Shown piece by piece: positions 18,221-27,016 of a stretch of DNA of 64,000 nt. Source of the DNA: G020354785 sp964521285 (GTDB taxonomy: Bacteria > Bacteroidota > Bacteroidia > Bacteroidales > UBA10428); assembly GCA_964521285.1 (NCBI GenBank), contig CAZFQS010000018.1, positions 8,767-72,766 of the forward strand, given 5' to 3'. Position numbers and translations under genes: made by a program. Under the pieces are notes generated by a model. That model saw only the letters and a program-made list of their open reading frames with translations. It searched no databases and was not told the DNA's origin. Each line of letters begins with the position of its first letter. Within the stretch, counting starts at the first letter, position 1.

Positions 18221-19489
18221 ATGACAGATAAAGATTTTGTTGAAAGTGCATACAAGCTGGCAAAAGACCAGTATGCACAACTTGGAGTCAATACTGATTC
18301 AGTATTGGAAAAATTAAAAGATGTTGTGATAAGCCTGCATTGCTGGCAGACCGATGATGTAGGCGGCTTTGAAACACCTGAGGCCGAACTTGGGGGAGGA
18401 GGTATACAGGTAACAGGAAATTATCCGGGAAAAGCCGGAACTATTCAGCAGATGCGCCAGGACCTGGATAAGGTAATGTCTTTACTGCCAGGGAAACAGC
18501 GCCTGAATTTACATGCTATTTATGGCGAATTTGGCGGAAAGCTGGTAGACCGGGATGAGATAGGTGTTGAACATTTCCAGGGATGGATTAACTGGGCAAA
18601 GGAAAGGGGAATCGGACTGGACTTTAATGCTACTTGTTTTTCCCATCCAAAAGCAGATGACGGATTTACGCTTTCAAGCAAAAATGAGGATATAAGAAAA
18701 TTCTGGGTTAAACATGTAAAGCTTTGCAGGAAGATAGCTGCCGAGATGGGAAAGCAACTTGGTACAGCATGTATCCACAACCTCTGGATCCCTGACGGAA
18801 TGAAAGATACACCGGTCGATAGGTACACACACAGGGCAATATTGAAAAAATCGCTGGATGAGATATTAGCCGATAAATACCCAAAGGAACATTTAAAAGA
18901 CTCCATTGAATGTAAACTATTTGGTATAGCTTCTGAATCAATGGTGGTAGGTTCCCACGAATTTTATATGGGCTATGCAATTAAGAACAACACATTACTG
19001 TGTCTTGACAATGGCCATTTTCATCCGACAGAACAGGTAGGTGATAAAATATCCTCTATATTACAATATGTGGATGAACTGCTTTTACACGTAACACGCG
19101 GAGTAAGATGGGACAGCGACCATGTGGTAACCTTTAATGACGAGATATTACTGATTGCCCATGAGATAGTGAGGGCAAATGCATTGAACCGTGTAAATAT
19201 CGGACTCGATTATTTTGATGCCAGTATTAACCGCATAGGTGCCTATGTAGTTGGAACACGCGCCGCACAGCAGGCTTTCCTTTTTGCATTGCTGGAACCG
19301 GCAAAAATACTTAAAGAATATGAAGAAAAGGGAAAATATTTTGAACGCCTGGCAATGCTTGAGGTAATGAAAACAAGGCTGTTCGGGGCAGTGTGGGATT
19401 ATTATTGTTATACCTGTAATGTACCTGTTGGAAAAGACTATATAGCTGAGGTGCAGATGTATGAAAAAGAAATATTATTAAAGAGATAA
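18221..19489 (+). CDS. rhaA: L-rhamnose isomerase
   Basis: Converts L-rhamnose to L-rhamnulose. The 422-residue protein aligns by eye with E. coli RhaA over its whole length: SLHCWQTDDVGGFETPE, GGIQVTGNYPGKA, RLNLHAIYGE, LDFNATCFSHP, IPDGMKDTPVDR, LCLDNGHFHPTEQVGDKIS (metal-binding region), VRWDSDHVVTFNDE and YEKEILLKR at the C-terminus. Its metal ligands (Glu/Asp/His of a TIM-barrel isomerase) appear intact. It is the third gene of the operon, with the aldolase start only 6 bp downstream, indicating translational coupling. Confidence 0.97.
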   Translation: MTDKDFVESAYKLAKDQYAQLGVNTDSVLEKLKDVVISLHCWQTDDVGGFETPEAELGGGGIQVTGNYPGKAGTIQQMRQDLDKVMSLLPGKQRLNLHAIYGEFGGKLVDRDEIGVEHFQGWINWAKERGIGLDFNATCFSHPKADDGFTLSSKNEDIRKFWVKHVKLCRKIAAEMGKQLGTACIHNLWIPDGMKDTPVDRYTHRAILKKSLDEILADKYPKEHLKDSIECKLFGIASESMVVGSHEFYMGYAIKNNTLLCLDNGHFHPTEQVGDKISSILQYVDELLLHVTRGVRWDSDHVVTFNDEILLIAHEIVRANALNRVNIGLDYFDASINRIGAYVVGTRAAQQAFLFALLEPAKILKEYEEKGKYFERLAMLEVMKTRLFGAVWDYYCYTCNVPVGKDYIAEVQMYEKEILLKR

Positions 19490-19495
19490 TATTTA

Positions 19496-20617
19496 ATGGA
19501 TACAAAGATTAAAGACCTGGTTGAATTATCACGTCTTTACGGGGCGAATAAGGAATATGTCATTGCCGGAGGAGGAAATACATCATTTAAGAATAATGAT
19601 TATTTGTGGATAAAAGCCAGTGGTGTTTATCTTTGCAGTATTAATCAGGATGGTTTTGTTTGTTTATCCAGGGATAAACTAAAAATAATCTACGATAAGA
19701 AATACAGCACAAATCCTCAAAAGAGAGAAACTGAAGTCAAAAACGATCTTAACAATGCAATAGTGTCAGGTAGGGGGAAAAGACCTTCGGTAGAAAGTTC
19801 ACTGCATGATATAATAAATTATCCCTTTGTTGTGCATACCCATCCGACACTGGTGAATTCATTATTATGCTCTAAAAATGCCAGGTCTTTATCAGAAAAA
19901 TTGTTTGGGTATGATGCCTTGTTTATCGAATATGTTGATCCGGGATATATTCTTTTCAGGAAAATATCGGATGAGCTGGTGATTTACAGAAGATTGAGAA
20001 GTTGTGACCCGAAAATTATTCTAATTGAGAACCATGGTATTTTTGTCAGTGGTGAGAGCACAAGGGAAATTAAGAGCATTTACCAGAAAATCGAAAACAC
20101 AATTCTAAATGAAATTAAACTCGAGCTGCCTTCAAATATCTGCCAGTCCTTTTACACTAATATTGAGAAAATAGCTGTTGAGCTTGTCAATAACAACAAA
20201 ACTTATTGTACCGGTACAATATCTTCTGACCTTGTCAGTGAATTTGTAAGGGCCATAGAATCTTTCAGGGAAATAGAAAAAGCATTTACTCCTGATCATA
20301 TTGTTTACTGCAAATCCCGTTACCTTTTTGTTGACGATAGTGAAGAAATGAAAGCTTTGAATGAAATAATGGAATTCAATAAAAAATATGGCTACTATCC
20401 CAAAATAATAGCTGTTAAAAACAAAGGACTGCTTATTATTGAAGAAAACGAAATTGCACTTCATGTGGTAAAGGAATTGATTTTGAATATGATGAAAATA
20501 AGTTTCTATGCCCGGTATTTTGGCGGTTCCAAACCGTTAAGTGACAGGCATATTGAATTTATTGAAAGCTGGGAAGCTGAAAACTACCGCAAACAAATGA
20601 TGAAAAATGAGAATTAA
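19496..20617 (+). CDS. Class II aldolase, RhaE-like (rhamnulose/fuculose-1-phosphate aldolase)
   Basis: A 373-residue zinc aldolase expected to cleave L-rhamnulose 1-phosphate, and possibly L-fuculose 1-phosphate, into DHAP and L-lactaldehyde. Visible features are the glycine-rich GGGNTSFK phosphate loop, the catalytic Glu region PSVESSLHDII, zinc ligands in VHTHPTLVNS, and LIENHGIFVSG. After residue 270 it carries the extra domain seen in the aldolase half of bifunctional RhaEW proteins (DHIVYCKSRYLFV, then GLLIIEENEIALHVVKELI and LSDRHIEFIESWEAENYR). The alcohol/aldehyde dehydrogenase half is absent; a matching SDR lies in the opposing operon. It is the only class II aldolase in the window. 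The start codon follows rhaA by 6 bp. Confidence 0.88.
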   Translation: MDTKIKDLVELSRLYGANKEYVIAGGGNTSFKNNDYLWIKASGVYLCSINQDGFVCLSRDKLKIIYDKKYSTNPQKRETEVKNDLNNAIVSGRGKRPSVESSLHDIINYPFVVHTHPTLVNSLLCSKNARSLSEKLFGYDALFIEYVDPGYILFRKISDELVIYRRLRSCDPKIILIENHGIFVSGESTREIKSIYQKIENTILNEIKLELPSNICQSFYTNIEKIAVELVNNNKTYCTGTISSDLVSEFVRAIESFREIEKAFTPDHIVYCKSRYLFVDDSEEMKALNEIMEFNKKYGYYPKIIAVKNKGLLIIEENEIALHVVKELILNMMKISFYARYFGGSKPLSDRHIEFIESWEAENYRKQMMKNEN

Positions 20618-20637
20618 AATTGTAAAATGACTAACAA

Positions 20638-21999
20638 ATGAAAAAAGATGTTATAGCAGTATTTGATGTTGGAAAAACCAATAAAAAACTGCTCCTCTTT
20701 GATGAATCCTTAAACATTGTATTTCAGGATGAAAAAGTTTTTAAAGGGAAAGCAGATGATGACGGATTTGAATGTGATGATATTGACAGACTCTTAATAT
20801 GGATAAAAGATTCCCTTGCCAGGATTGTCTCCGGGGAAGATTATGAAATAAAGGCAATTAACTTTTCAACTTACGGGGCCACAATAGTATATCTTGATAA
20901 AGACGGTAACCGTACTGCTCCGGTATATAACTATTTAAAGCCCATGCCCGGGGATACATTAAAAGGCTTTTATGAGAAATACGGTGGTGTTGAGGAATTT
21001 TCAAGAAAAACAGCCTCTCCTGCATTGGATATGCTGAACTCGGGACTTCAAATATACTGGTTAAAGTGTAAGAAACCCCATTACTGGGGAAAAACAAAAT
21101 ATATTCTGCATTTTCCGCAATATTTAAGTTACATTTTAACCGGACAGATAGTATCGGATTATACATCTATAGGTTGTCATACTGCACTTTGGGATTTTGA
21201 CAACTGGAAGTACCACAAATGGCTGGCAGATGAAAATATAACATTACCTGAACCTGTTAGTAATAGCCGGGCTTTCAAATATATAGCGAACGGGAAGCAA
21301 ATAAATGTTGGTATTGGCATTCATGACAGTTCAGCCTCACTGGTCCCTTATCTGGAGGCAGGCGGTGATAAAGAGTTCATACTTATATCGTCAGGAACAT
21401 GGGCTATTAACATGAATCCATTCAGTAATGATAAACTTACCGCAGATGAGCTGAGAAAGGACTGTCTCTGCTATATCAGTGTTAACCAGAAGCAGGTAAA
21501 ATCATCAAGGCTGTTCCTGGGGCATATCCACGAAATAAATTGTGTGAAAATTAGTGACTTTTATGGAGTGTCATGCAATGAATTTAAGAATGTGAAGGCT
21601 GACCAGGGACTATTAAAGAAACTTATTTCTGAAAACAGGTTTGTCTTTTTCCCGGATTCCATACCTTCTGATTACTATGCTGATCTGGGTTGTCTGAAAG
21701 AATACCCGGATTTTATGTCTGCTTACCATCAGTTAATGTTCGAACTGTCGATGTTTGAAGCTGAGGCTATTCGACTTGCACTGGACAAAGAAGATACGAC
21801 TGAAAATATTTATATAACAGGTGGATTTGCCAGGAATGATATTTTTACTTCTTTGTTGGCCACATCTTTTCCCGGCAAAAATGTATATACAACAGAATTG
21901 CATAATGCAACAGCCCTTGGAGCAGCTATGGTAGTTAATCCGGCAAAAAAAAAGGGTGAAGTTGATCTGGCACTTAAGAGAGTAAAGGCTATTACCTGA
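20638..21999 (+). CDS. FGGY-family carbohydrate kinase, probable L-rhamnulokinase
   Basis: A 453-residue sugar kinase of the actin-like ATPase fold. The N-terminal phosphate-1 motif is VFDVGKTNKKLLLFD; the FGGY core shows ISSGTWAINMNPF, with adenosine-site ITGGFARNDIFTSLL and a C-terminal HNATALGAAMV. It differs clearly from E. coli RhaB and from the FucK at 32681, but its place after rhaA and the aldolase makes rhamnulose phosphorylation the likely reaction. The gene ends the rhamnose operon; its last 8 bp overlap the end of the SDR gene on the other strand (21992-21999), so the two operons terminate into each other with no separate terminator. Confidence 0.85.
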   Translation: MKKDVIAVFDVGKTNKKLLLFDESLNIVFQDEKVFKGKADDDGFECDDIDRLLIWIKDSLARIVSGEDYEIKAINFSTYGATIVYLDKDGNRTAPVYNYLKPMPGDTLKGFYEKYGGVEEFSRKTASPALDMLNSGLQIYWLKCKKPHYWGKTKYILHFPQYLSYILTGQIVSDYTSIGCHTALWDFDNWKYHKWLADENITLPEPVSNSRAFKYIANGKQINVGIGIHDSSASLVPYLEAGGDKEFILISSGTWAINMNPFSNDKLTADELRKDCLCYISVNQKQVKSSRLFLGHIHEINCVKISDFYGVSCNEFKNVKADQGLLKKLISENRFVFFPDSIPSDYYADLGCLKEYPDFMSAYHQLMFELSMFEAEAIRLALDKEDTTENIYITGGFARNDIFTSLLATSFPGKNVYTTELHNATALGAAMVVNPAKKKGEVDLALKRVKAIT

Positions 22000-23206
22000 T
22001 CATTATCTGTCCGCCTGTAACAGGTATGGCCTGGCCTGTTTCGTATTCCTGTTCAATAGCATAATATATAGCCTTCATTATATCTTCTATTCTGCAGCCC
22101 CTTCCTGCAGGCACCTGTTTTTCATAATATTTTTTCACATCTTCGATGGTTTTGGCCCCGGCTACTTTTCCTGCCTTTAAATACTGGACAAACAATCCGG
22201 TTTGCGGATCTGACCAGAGCGGACCCTCAAAATAGTTACCAGGACATATTGAGTTGACTTTGATATTATACTCCATCAGTTCAAGGGCAAAAGACTGGGT
22301 TAGCCCGATACCTCCGAATTTGCCGCCTGCATAGGCAAAATTTTTATTGCTTCCCTTAAGGCCTGATTTTGAATTTATCTGTATTATATCAGTAAAATAG
22401 TCCTTTTTATACTTATTCTGAACCTTGAGTACTCTTGAAGCATACTTGGCACAGTGGTAATAACCAATATAATTGACCTTTGTAACCTTTTCAAACACGG
22501 CAGGTTCCATATCATCAAGGCTGCCTGCCATGAGTATTCCCGCATTGCTGATTATCCCATCCAGTCCTCCAAATTCTGCTACAGTGGAGAATATCATGTT
22601 TTTTACAGAGCCGGGATTTGTAACATCTGTTTTTATGAATATTGCTTTGTTCTTGCGGTTGAGTTTATTTAGTTTATCACTAGCCTGTTTTCCTTTCTCT
22701 GTGTTAATATCAGCAATAACTATATTTGCACCTTCACCAAAAAGGTTTTCGACAATACCGCAACCGAACCCCTGCGCTGCCCCGGTGACAATAAAAATCT
22801 TTGAATGAACTCTTCCTTTCAGATTTTTACCGGGTACGTCCTTTGCAGATATGTCCTTTTTATTAAGCAATGTTTCTGCCTTAATCATCAGGGTTTCTGC
22901 TTCAGCAGGTGAATCAGCTGTGAAAAGCACTCCAAATCTTTCAATAATTATTATGCCAGGAGGGGTGTTATAATTTTGTGAATATTTATTAAGACCTGAC
23001 TTAAATTCTTCAATGATTTTTTCAGAATTTTCCTGTGATTTAATAAACAATGGTTTCAAGCCTGCCAGTAATTCTTTTTTATCTGATATACCCGGGAAGG
23101 CTGATATATCTTTATACTTAACAGTTATAGGGACATCATCTGTTAATAACATCCGTATAGCCGGGATAACCTCGATAATACGGTTCTTTAGTTTTAAGTT
23201 TTCCAT
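21992..23206 (-). CDS. RhaW-like short-chain dehydrogenase with an aldolase-tail domain (probable lactaldehyde oxidoreductase)
   Basis: A 404-residue protein. Residues 135-404 are a classical SDR: cofactor loop TGAAQGFG (141-148), NAG (221-223), catalytic S279, Y292 and K296 in AYAGGK, and a terminal GQAIPVTGGQ. The first 130 residues (PPGIIIIERFGVLFTADSPAEAETLM) look like the non-catalytic C-terminal segment of a class II aldolase, the same context in which the SDR half of bifunctional RhaEW occurs. It is therefore read as the detached W half, oxidising or reducing lactaldehyde with NAD(P). It is the last gene of the E2-Lpd-E1-PHP operon, 9 bp after the PHP gene, and tail-to-tail with the rhamnose kinase. 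A sorbitol-6-phosphate dehydrogenase-like activity is an alternative. Confidence 0.8.
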   Translation of the reverse strand: MENLKLKNRIIEVIPAIRMLLTDDVPITVKYKDISAFPGISDKKELLAGLKPLFIKSQENSEKIIEEFKSGLNKYSQNYNTPPGIIIIERFGVLFTADSPAEAETLMIKAETLLNKKDISAKDVPGKNLKGRVHSKIFIVTGAAQGFGCGIVENLFGEGANIVIADINTEKGKQASDKLNKLNRKNKAIFIKTDVTNPGSVKNMIFSTVAEFGGLDGIISNAGILMAGSLDDMEPAVFEKVTKVNYIGYYHCAKYASRVLKVQNKYKKDYFTDIIQINSKSGLKGSNKNFAYAGGKFGGIGLTQSFALELMEYNIKVNSICPGNYFEGPLWSDPQTGLFVQYLKAGKVAGAKTIEDVKKYYEKQVPAGRGCRIEDIMKAIYYAIEQEYETGQAIPVTGGQIMIR

Positions 23207-23215
23207 TAATCAGTA

Positions 23216-24436
23216 CTATAAGTTTAAAAAGTAATTAATAACAGCATCGCCCAGTTTTACAAATTCTTTGTAATTTGAAATATCAGCATTTCCTTCTTTA
23301 TCAATATAAGCCTTTTCATTATTGGCAGCCAGGTATTGATGGGCCGCTGTTACACAGGCTCCTTCATAAGAAACCTGCTTAAGTTCATTGTCAAGAGGTT
23401 TATCTTTACACTTTATGCTTAAAGGTGCCATGGCGGGCGTATTATGTTCAGTTCCAAACATAACCAGAAATCCGTGCTGCCTGAAATACCTTACATACTC
23501 TTTTAAAATGTCAAAAGTGTTCCTGCCAGGTATAAATTCTATGCAATATACATTTTCGTCCAGCAATTGCTTTAGCATCTTTTCCATGCTTTTTTCAAAG
23601 TTAGTAAAATTCTTATCCCCGTAGTCCAACAACACTGGATAACAGGGAATACCACCGGCATTTATTATGAATTCCTTTAGTACAGATAATTCTATAAACG
23701 AATTTTCATCTTCAGGAACAAAAGCCTGTCCACCTGCTTTGAGCAGGTTACTTCTTATTTCGTTTTCAACATTTGCATCGTTATTTAAGTCCGCTTTACA
23801 CTCCCTGCCATATATGTGTTCGAGCAACTTTTTTCTGTCAGCGGATTCGGAATATTTTTTATATACCTTTTCCCGCAGGGCCATGGCAATATGCCGTTCG
23901 CGCACAAGAGATTTTGAATATTTTTGAACATCGCCGAAACTTAATGATATGCCGGCCTTTTTTTCAATTAACAGATTATCCAACTTCACTGTCATCTTCT
24001 GAACATGTTCCTGACTGCTATTTTTCAGCTTTGTAAGAATATCATAATGCCGATTGCTTTGCAATAAGGGATACCACAATCCTTTACCGCTGAAATATAT
24101 CCTGCCCGGATTATTAGGGTCGTTTACAAGTATACCTCTCTGCTGGAAATCTTTTGACAGCGAAATGAACTCAATATTAAAAAGAGGGTAAATCTTATAC
24201 ACAAGAGATAATTCATAAAATTCTTTATAACCATCTGTGACGTTAAAATCATTTATGCCAAGTACTTTGATGTTCTCCTTTTCAGCAGCCTGAAACATAC
24301 TTTCAATGCTCTTAAAGGCACTGAATGAGTAGGGCGAATGTATATGCCCGTTAACATCCCAGGTTACTGACTTACTATTTTTTTCAAACCAGCTAAGTAA
24401 TTTCTTTTTCTCAGGAAAATTTGTCAGAAAACTCAT
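23216..24436 (-). CDS. PHP-domain protein of unknown substrate
   Basis: A 406-residue cytoplasmic protein with a PHP-type metal site: H31 and H33 in NGHIHSPYSFSAF, FNIEF near residue 85, and a C-terminal MFGTEHNTPAM. These are typical of metal-dependent phosphoesterases or hydrolases. The ATG at 24436 is preferred over an in-frame TTG at 24442. No polymerase or histidinol-phosphatase context exists; it lies between the E1 gene and the RhaW-like SDR in one operon, so a role in deoxysugar breakdown (for example removing a phosphorylated side product) is an inference from position only. The middle (residues 150-300) is not recognised. Confidence 0.75.
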   Translation of the reverse strand: MSFLTNFPEKKKLLSWFEKNSKSVTWDVNGHIHSPYSFSAFKSIESMFQAAEKENIKVLGINDFNVTDGYKEFYELSLVYKIYPLFNIEFISLSKDFQQRGILVNDPNNPGRIYFSGKGLWYPLLQSNRHYDILTKLKNSSQEHVQKMTVKLDNLLIEKKAGISLSFGDVQKYSKSLVRERHIAMALREKVYKKYSESADRKKLLEHIYGRECKADLNNDANVENEIRSNLLKAGGQAFVPEDENSFIELSVLKEFIINAGGIPCYPVLLDYGDKNFTNFEKSMEKMLKQLLDENVYCIEFIPGRNTFDILKEYVRYFRQHGFLVMFGTEHNTPAMAPLSIKCKDKPLDNELKQVSYEGACVTAAHQYLAANNEKAYIDKEGNADISNYKEFVKLGDAVINYFLNL

Positions 24437-24509
24437 AAGCAATTAACAATTGGGTGCCGGTGCACAAATGTCATATTTATTATTATATTTTACAAATGGG
24501 CATGATGAG

Positions 24510-26978
24510 TTATACGCCTTCTTTATTTCTTCTTATCTGTTCAAGTTCCGTAAAATTGTTGGTTACAGCATGTCCTTCAAGTGGCAATATTTTTTCATGT
24601 ATTGCATCCAGTATCCATTCAGGTTGCGGGAAAAAGTATTGTTCAAGCTCATAGGCCGGGACAATCCAGTTTCTTGATCCCACAACAACAGGTGGGGCAT
24701 CCAGATAGTCAAAAGCAAGTTCGGTAATTGTCTGTGCGACGTCTTTTAAATAAGAACCACGCGAACAGGCATCACTTGCCAGCAGTATTTTACCTGTCTT
24801 TTTAACAGAATTTATAACCAGCTTGTAATTAAATGGAACAAGGCTCCGGGCATCAATAACTTCTGCTGATATGTTATATTTTGTTTTCAGGGTATCAGCA
24901 GCCTCTATAGCATTGTACAATGTTGATCCTATGGTAAGGATTGTAATATCTTCACCCTCACGTTTTATATCAGGTTCGCCAATGGGAATTTCATAGTATT
25001 CTTCCGGCACACCTTCTTTTCTAAACAGTTCACCTATATCGTATAGTCTCTGACTTTCAAAAAAGATGACAGGGTCAGTGCCCTGCAGCGCAGAATTCAT
25101 AAGTCCCTTGGCATCGTAAGGAGTAGCCGGAAATACCACTTTTAACCCGGGTATGTGGGTAACAAGTGACGACCAGTCCTGGGAGTGCTGTGCTCCGTAT
25201 TTTGAACCTACAGAAACCCTTATTACTACAGGCATTTTAATCATGTTTCCGCTCATAGACTGCCATTTGGGTAGCTGGTTAAATACCTCGTCACCGGCGC
25301 GGCCCAGAAAGTCGCAATACATAATTTCAGCTATCACCCTGCCTCCGGCCATTCCATATCCTACTGCAGTGCCAGCAATAGCGCCCTCTGCAATGGGTGA
25401 GTTGAATAACCTGTGATACGGCAAAGCTTCTGTTAATCCGCGGTAAACAGCAAATGCTCCTCCCCAGTCCCTGTTTTCCTCACCATAGGCAATAAGAGTC
25501 GGATCTTTGTAAAACCTGTCCAGTATAGCCTCAAAGATTGCATCCCTGAGCTGGAATGTTTTAACCTTGGAGAATGGCTTGCCATCCTGGTCAAGTCCGA
25601 ATCGTTCCTTATTGGTAATTTGCTGTACTCTGGGATTTTCATTTACTGACATCAGCACCTCAGGCTCGCGGTCCTCCATCTTGTTAACGGACTGGTTTGA
25701 GAACATCATACCTCCTATTATTTCAGGATTACTTACAAGGTCCATCCTCGGGGAAACAGAATCATCGATAACTAATTTTAATATTTTAATAATTTGTGAT
25801 TTAACATCTTTTTTTATGGTTTCCAGGTCACTTTCGGCAGCTACTTTTGCTTCAACCAGTTTATTCCCGAAATTAACAATTGAATCTTCTTTCATCCACA
25901 TTTCAATTTCTTCTTTTGAACGATATGATGATGCGTCTGAAGGTGAATGCCCGCTGATTCTGTAAGTGAGAGTGTCTAAAAGGACAGGGCCATTTTTTTC
26001 TTCAATGATCTTCTTTTTTCGCTTCATGGCATTTATAACTGCCAGTGGATTATAACCATCAACTCTTTCTGCATGCATCATTTCGGGATTCACACCGGCC
26101 CCTAACCGGGCCAGGATATCGAATCCCATAGTCTCACCTTTTGTTTGACCGCCCATTCCGTACAAATTATTCATAAAGTTGAATATAAGAGGTAACCCGC
26201 CTTTAAATTCACTGTTCCACAGTTTCTTAAACTGGTCCATTGTAGCAAAGCATATTCCTTCCCAAACCGGACCGCAGGATGCAGATGCATCTCCTATATT
26301 GGCAACAACTATACCGGGTTTCCTATTGATTTTTTTAAATAATGCAGCGCCAACAGCTATGTCACCTGAACCTCCCACAACAGCATTATTGGGATATACG
26401 CCGAAGGGGGTGAAAAAAGCATGCATTGACCCTCCAAGCCCTTTGTTAAATCCTGTTTCTCTTGCAAATATCTCAGCCAGAGTGCCATATAATAAAAAGT
26501 CAATGGCCAGTTCCTTTTCCGTTCCTTTGAAATCCTTCTCAACTATTCTTAATATGTTACCCTGGAAAAAATTCTTCATTATACTCATTAGTGCTGAATT
26601 GTCCAGCTGGTGAACAGCAGAAAGGCCCTTGGCCAGAATTTCACCATGACTCCGGTGTGAGCCGAAAATATAATCATCCACTGTTAAAGAATATGCCATT
26701 CCTACAGCAGAAGCTTCCTGTCCGATTGATAAATGTGCAGGGCCCGGATGATCATATTGAATCTCTTCATACTGACCTGTTGTTTTGATTGTATTCAGCA
26801 TAGTTTCAAATTCCCTAATCACATACATATCATGATAAATACACTTCAGATCATTACCGGTATAATTGGACTTTTCATCTTCAATAGTCTTATTATACAT
26901 ATTTACCGGGATTGTGCCGAATTTGATTTCACCTTTTTTTCTAATTTTTTTGGGATCTATAATTTGTACTTTTGGCAT
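24510..26978 (-). CDS. Fused E1 alpha-beta subunit of a 2-oxoacid dehydrogenase complex
   Basis: An 822-residue thiamine-diphosphate decarboxylase combining both E1 subunits. The alpha part (to about residue 440) has HLSIGQEASAVGMAYSL, GSHRSHGEILAKG, GLGGSMHAF and the TPP region IGDASASCGPVWEG ... NNLYGMGGQ. The GDA in place of the usual GDG, and the longer insert before NN, mark a separate subfamily. The beta part (from about residue 475) has GEENRDWGGAF, NSPIAEGAIAGTAVGYGMAGGRVIAEIMYCDFLGRA and RVSVGSKYGAQHSQDW. With the neighbouring E2 and Lpd it forms a complete acyl-CoA-forming complex. Whether it acts on pyruvate or on another 2-oxoacid cannot be read from the sequence; the deoxysugar context suggests pyruvate derived from lactaldehyde. 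Confidence 0.88.
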   Translation of the reverse strand: MPKVQIIDPKKIRKKGEIKFGTIPVNMYNKTIEDEKSNYTGNDLKCIYHDMYVIREFETMLNTIKTTGQYEEIQYDHPGPAHLSIGQEASAVGMAYSLTVDDYIFGSHRSHGEILAKGLSAVHQLDNSALMSIMKNFFQGNILRIVEKDFKGTEKELAIDFLLYGTLAEIFARETGFNKGLGGSMHAFFTPFGVYPNNAVVGGSGDIAVGAALFKKINRKPGIVVANIGDASASCGPVWEGICFATMDQFKKLWNSEFKGGLPLIFNFMNNLYGMGGQTKGETMGFDILARLGAGVNPEMMHAERVDGYNPLAVINAMKRKKKIIEEKNGPVLLDTLTYRISGHSPSDASSYRSKEEIEMWMKEDSIVNFGNKLVEAKVAAESDLETIKKDVKSQIIKILKLVIDDSVSPRMDLVSNPEIIGGMMFSNQSVNKMEDREPEVLMSVNENPRVQQITNKERFGLDQDGKPFSKVKTFQLRDAIFEAILDRFYKDPTLIAYGEENRDWGGAFAVYRGLTEALPYHRLFNSPIAEGAIAGTAVGYGMAGGRVIAEIMYCDFLGRAGDEVFNQLPKWQSMSGNMIKMPVVIRVSVGSKYGAQHSQDWSSLVTHIPGLKVVFPATPYDAKGLMNSALQGTDPVIFFESQRLYDIGELFRKEGVPEEYYEIPIGEPDIKREGEDITILTIGSTLYNAIEAADTLKTKYNISAEVIDARSLVPFNYKLVINSVKKTGKILLASDACSRGSYLKDVAQTITELAFDYLDAPPVVVGSRNWIVPAYELEQYFFPQPEWILDAIHEKILPLEGHAVTNNFTELEQIRRNKEGV

Positions 26979-27016
26979 TGTAATAAGAATTTAGTTTATC
27001 TGTATATTATATTTAT

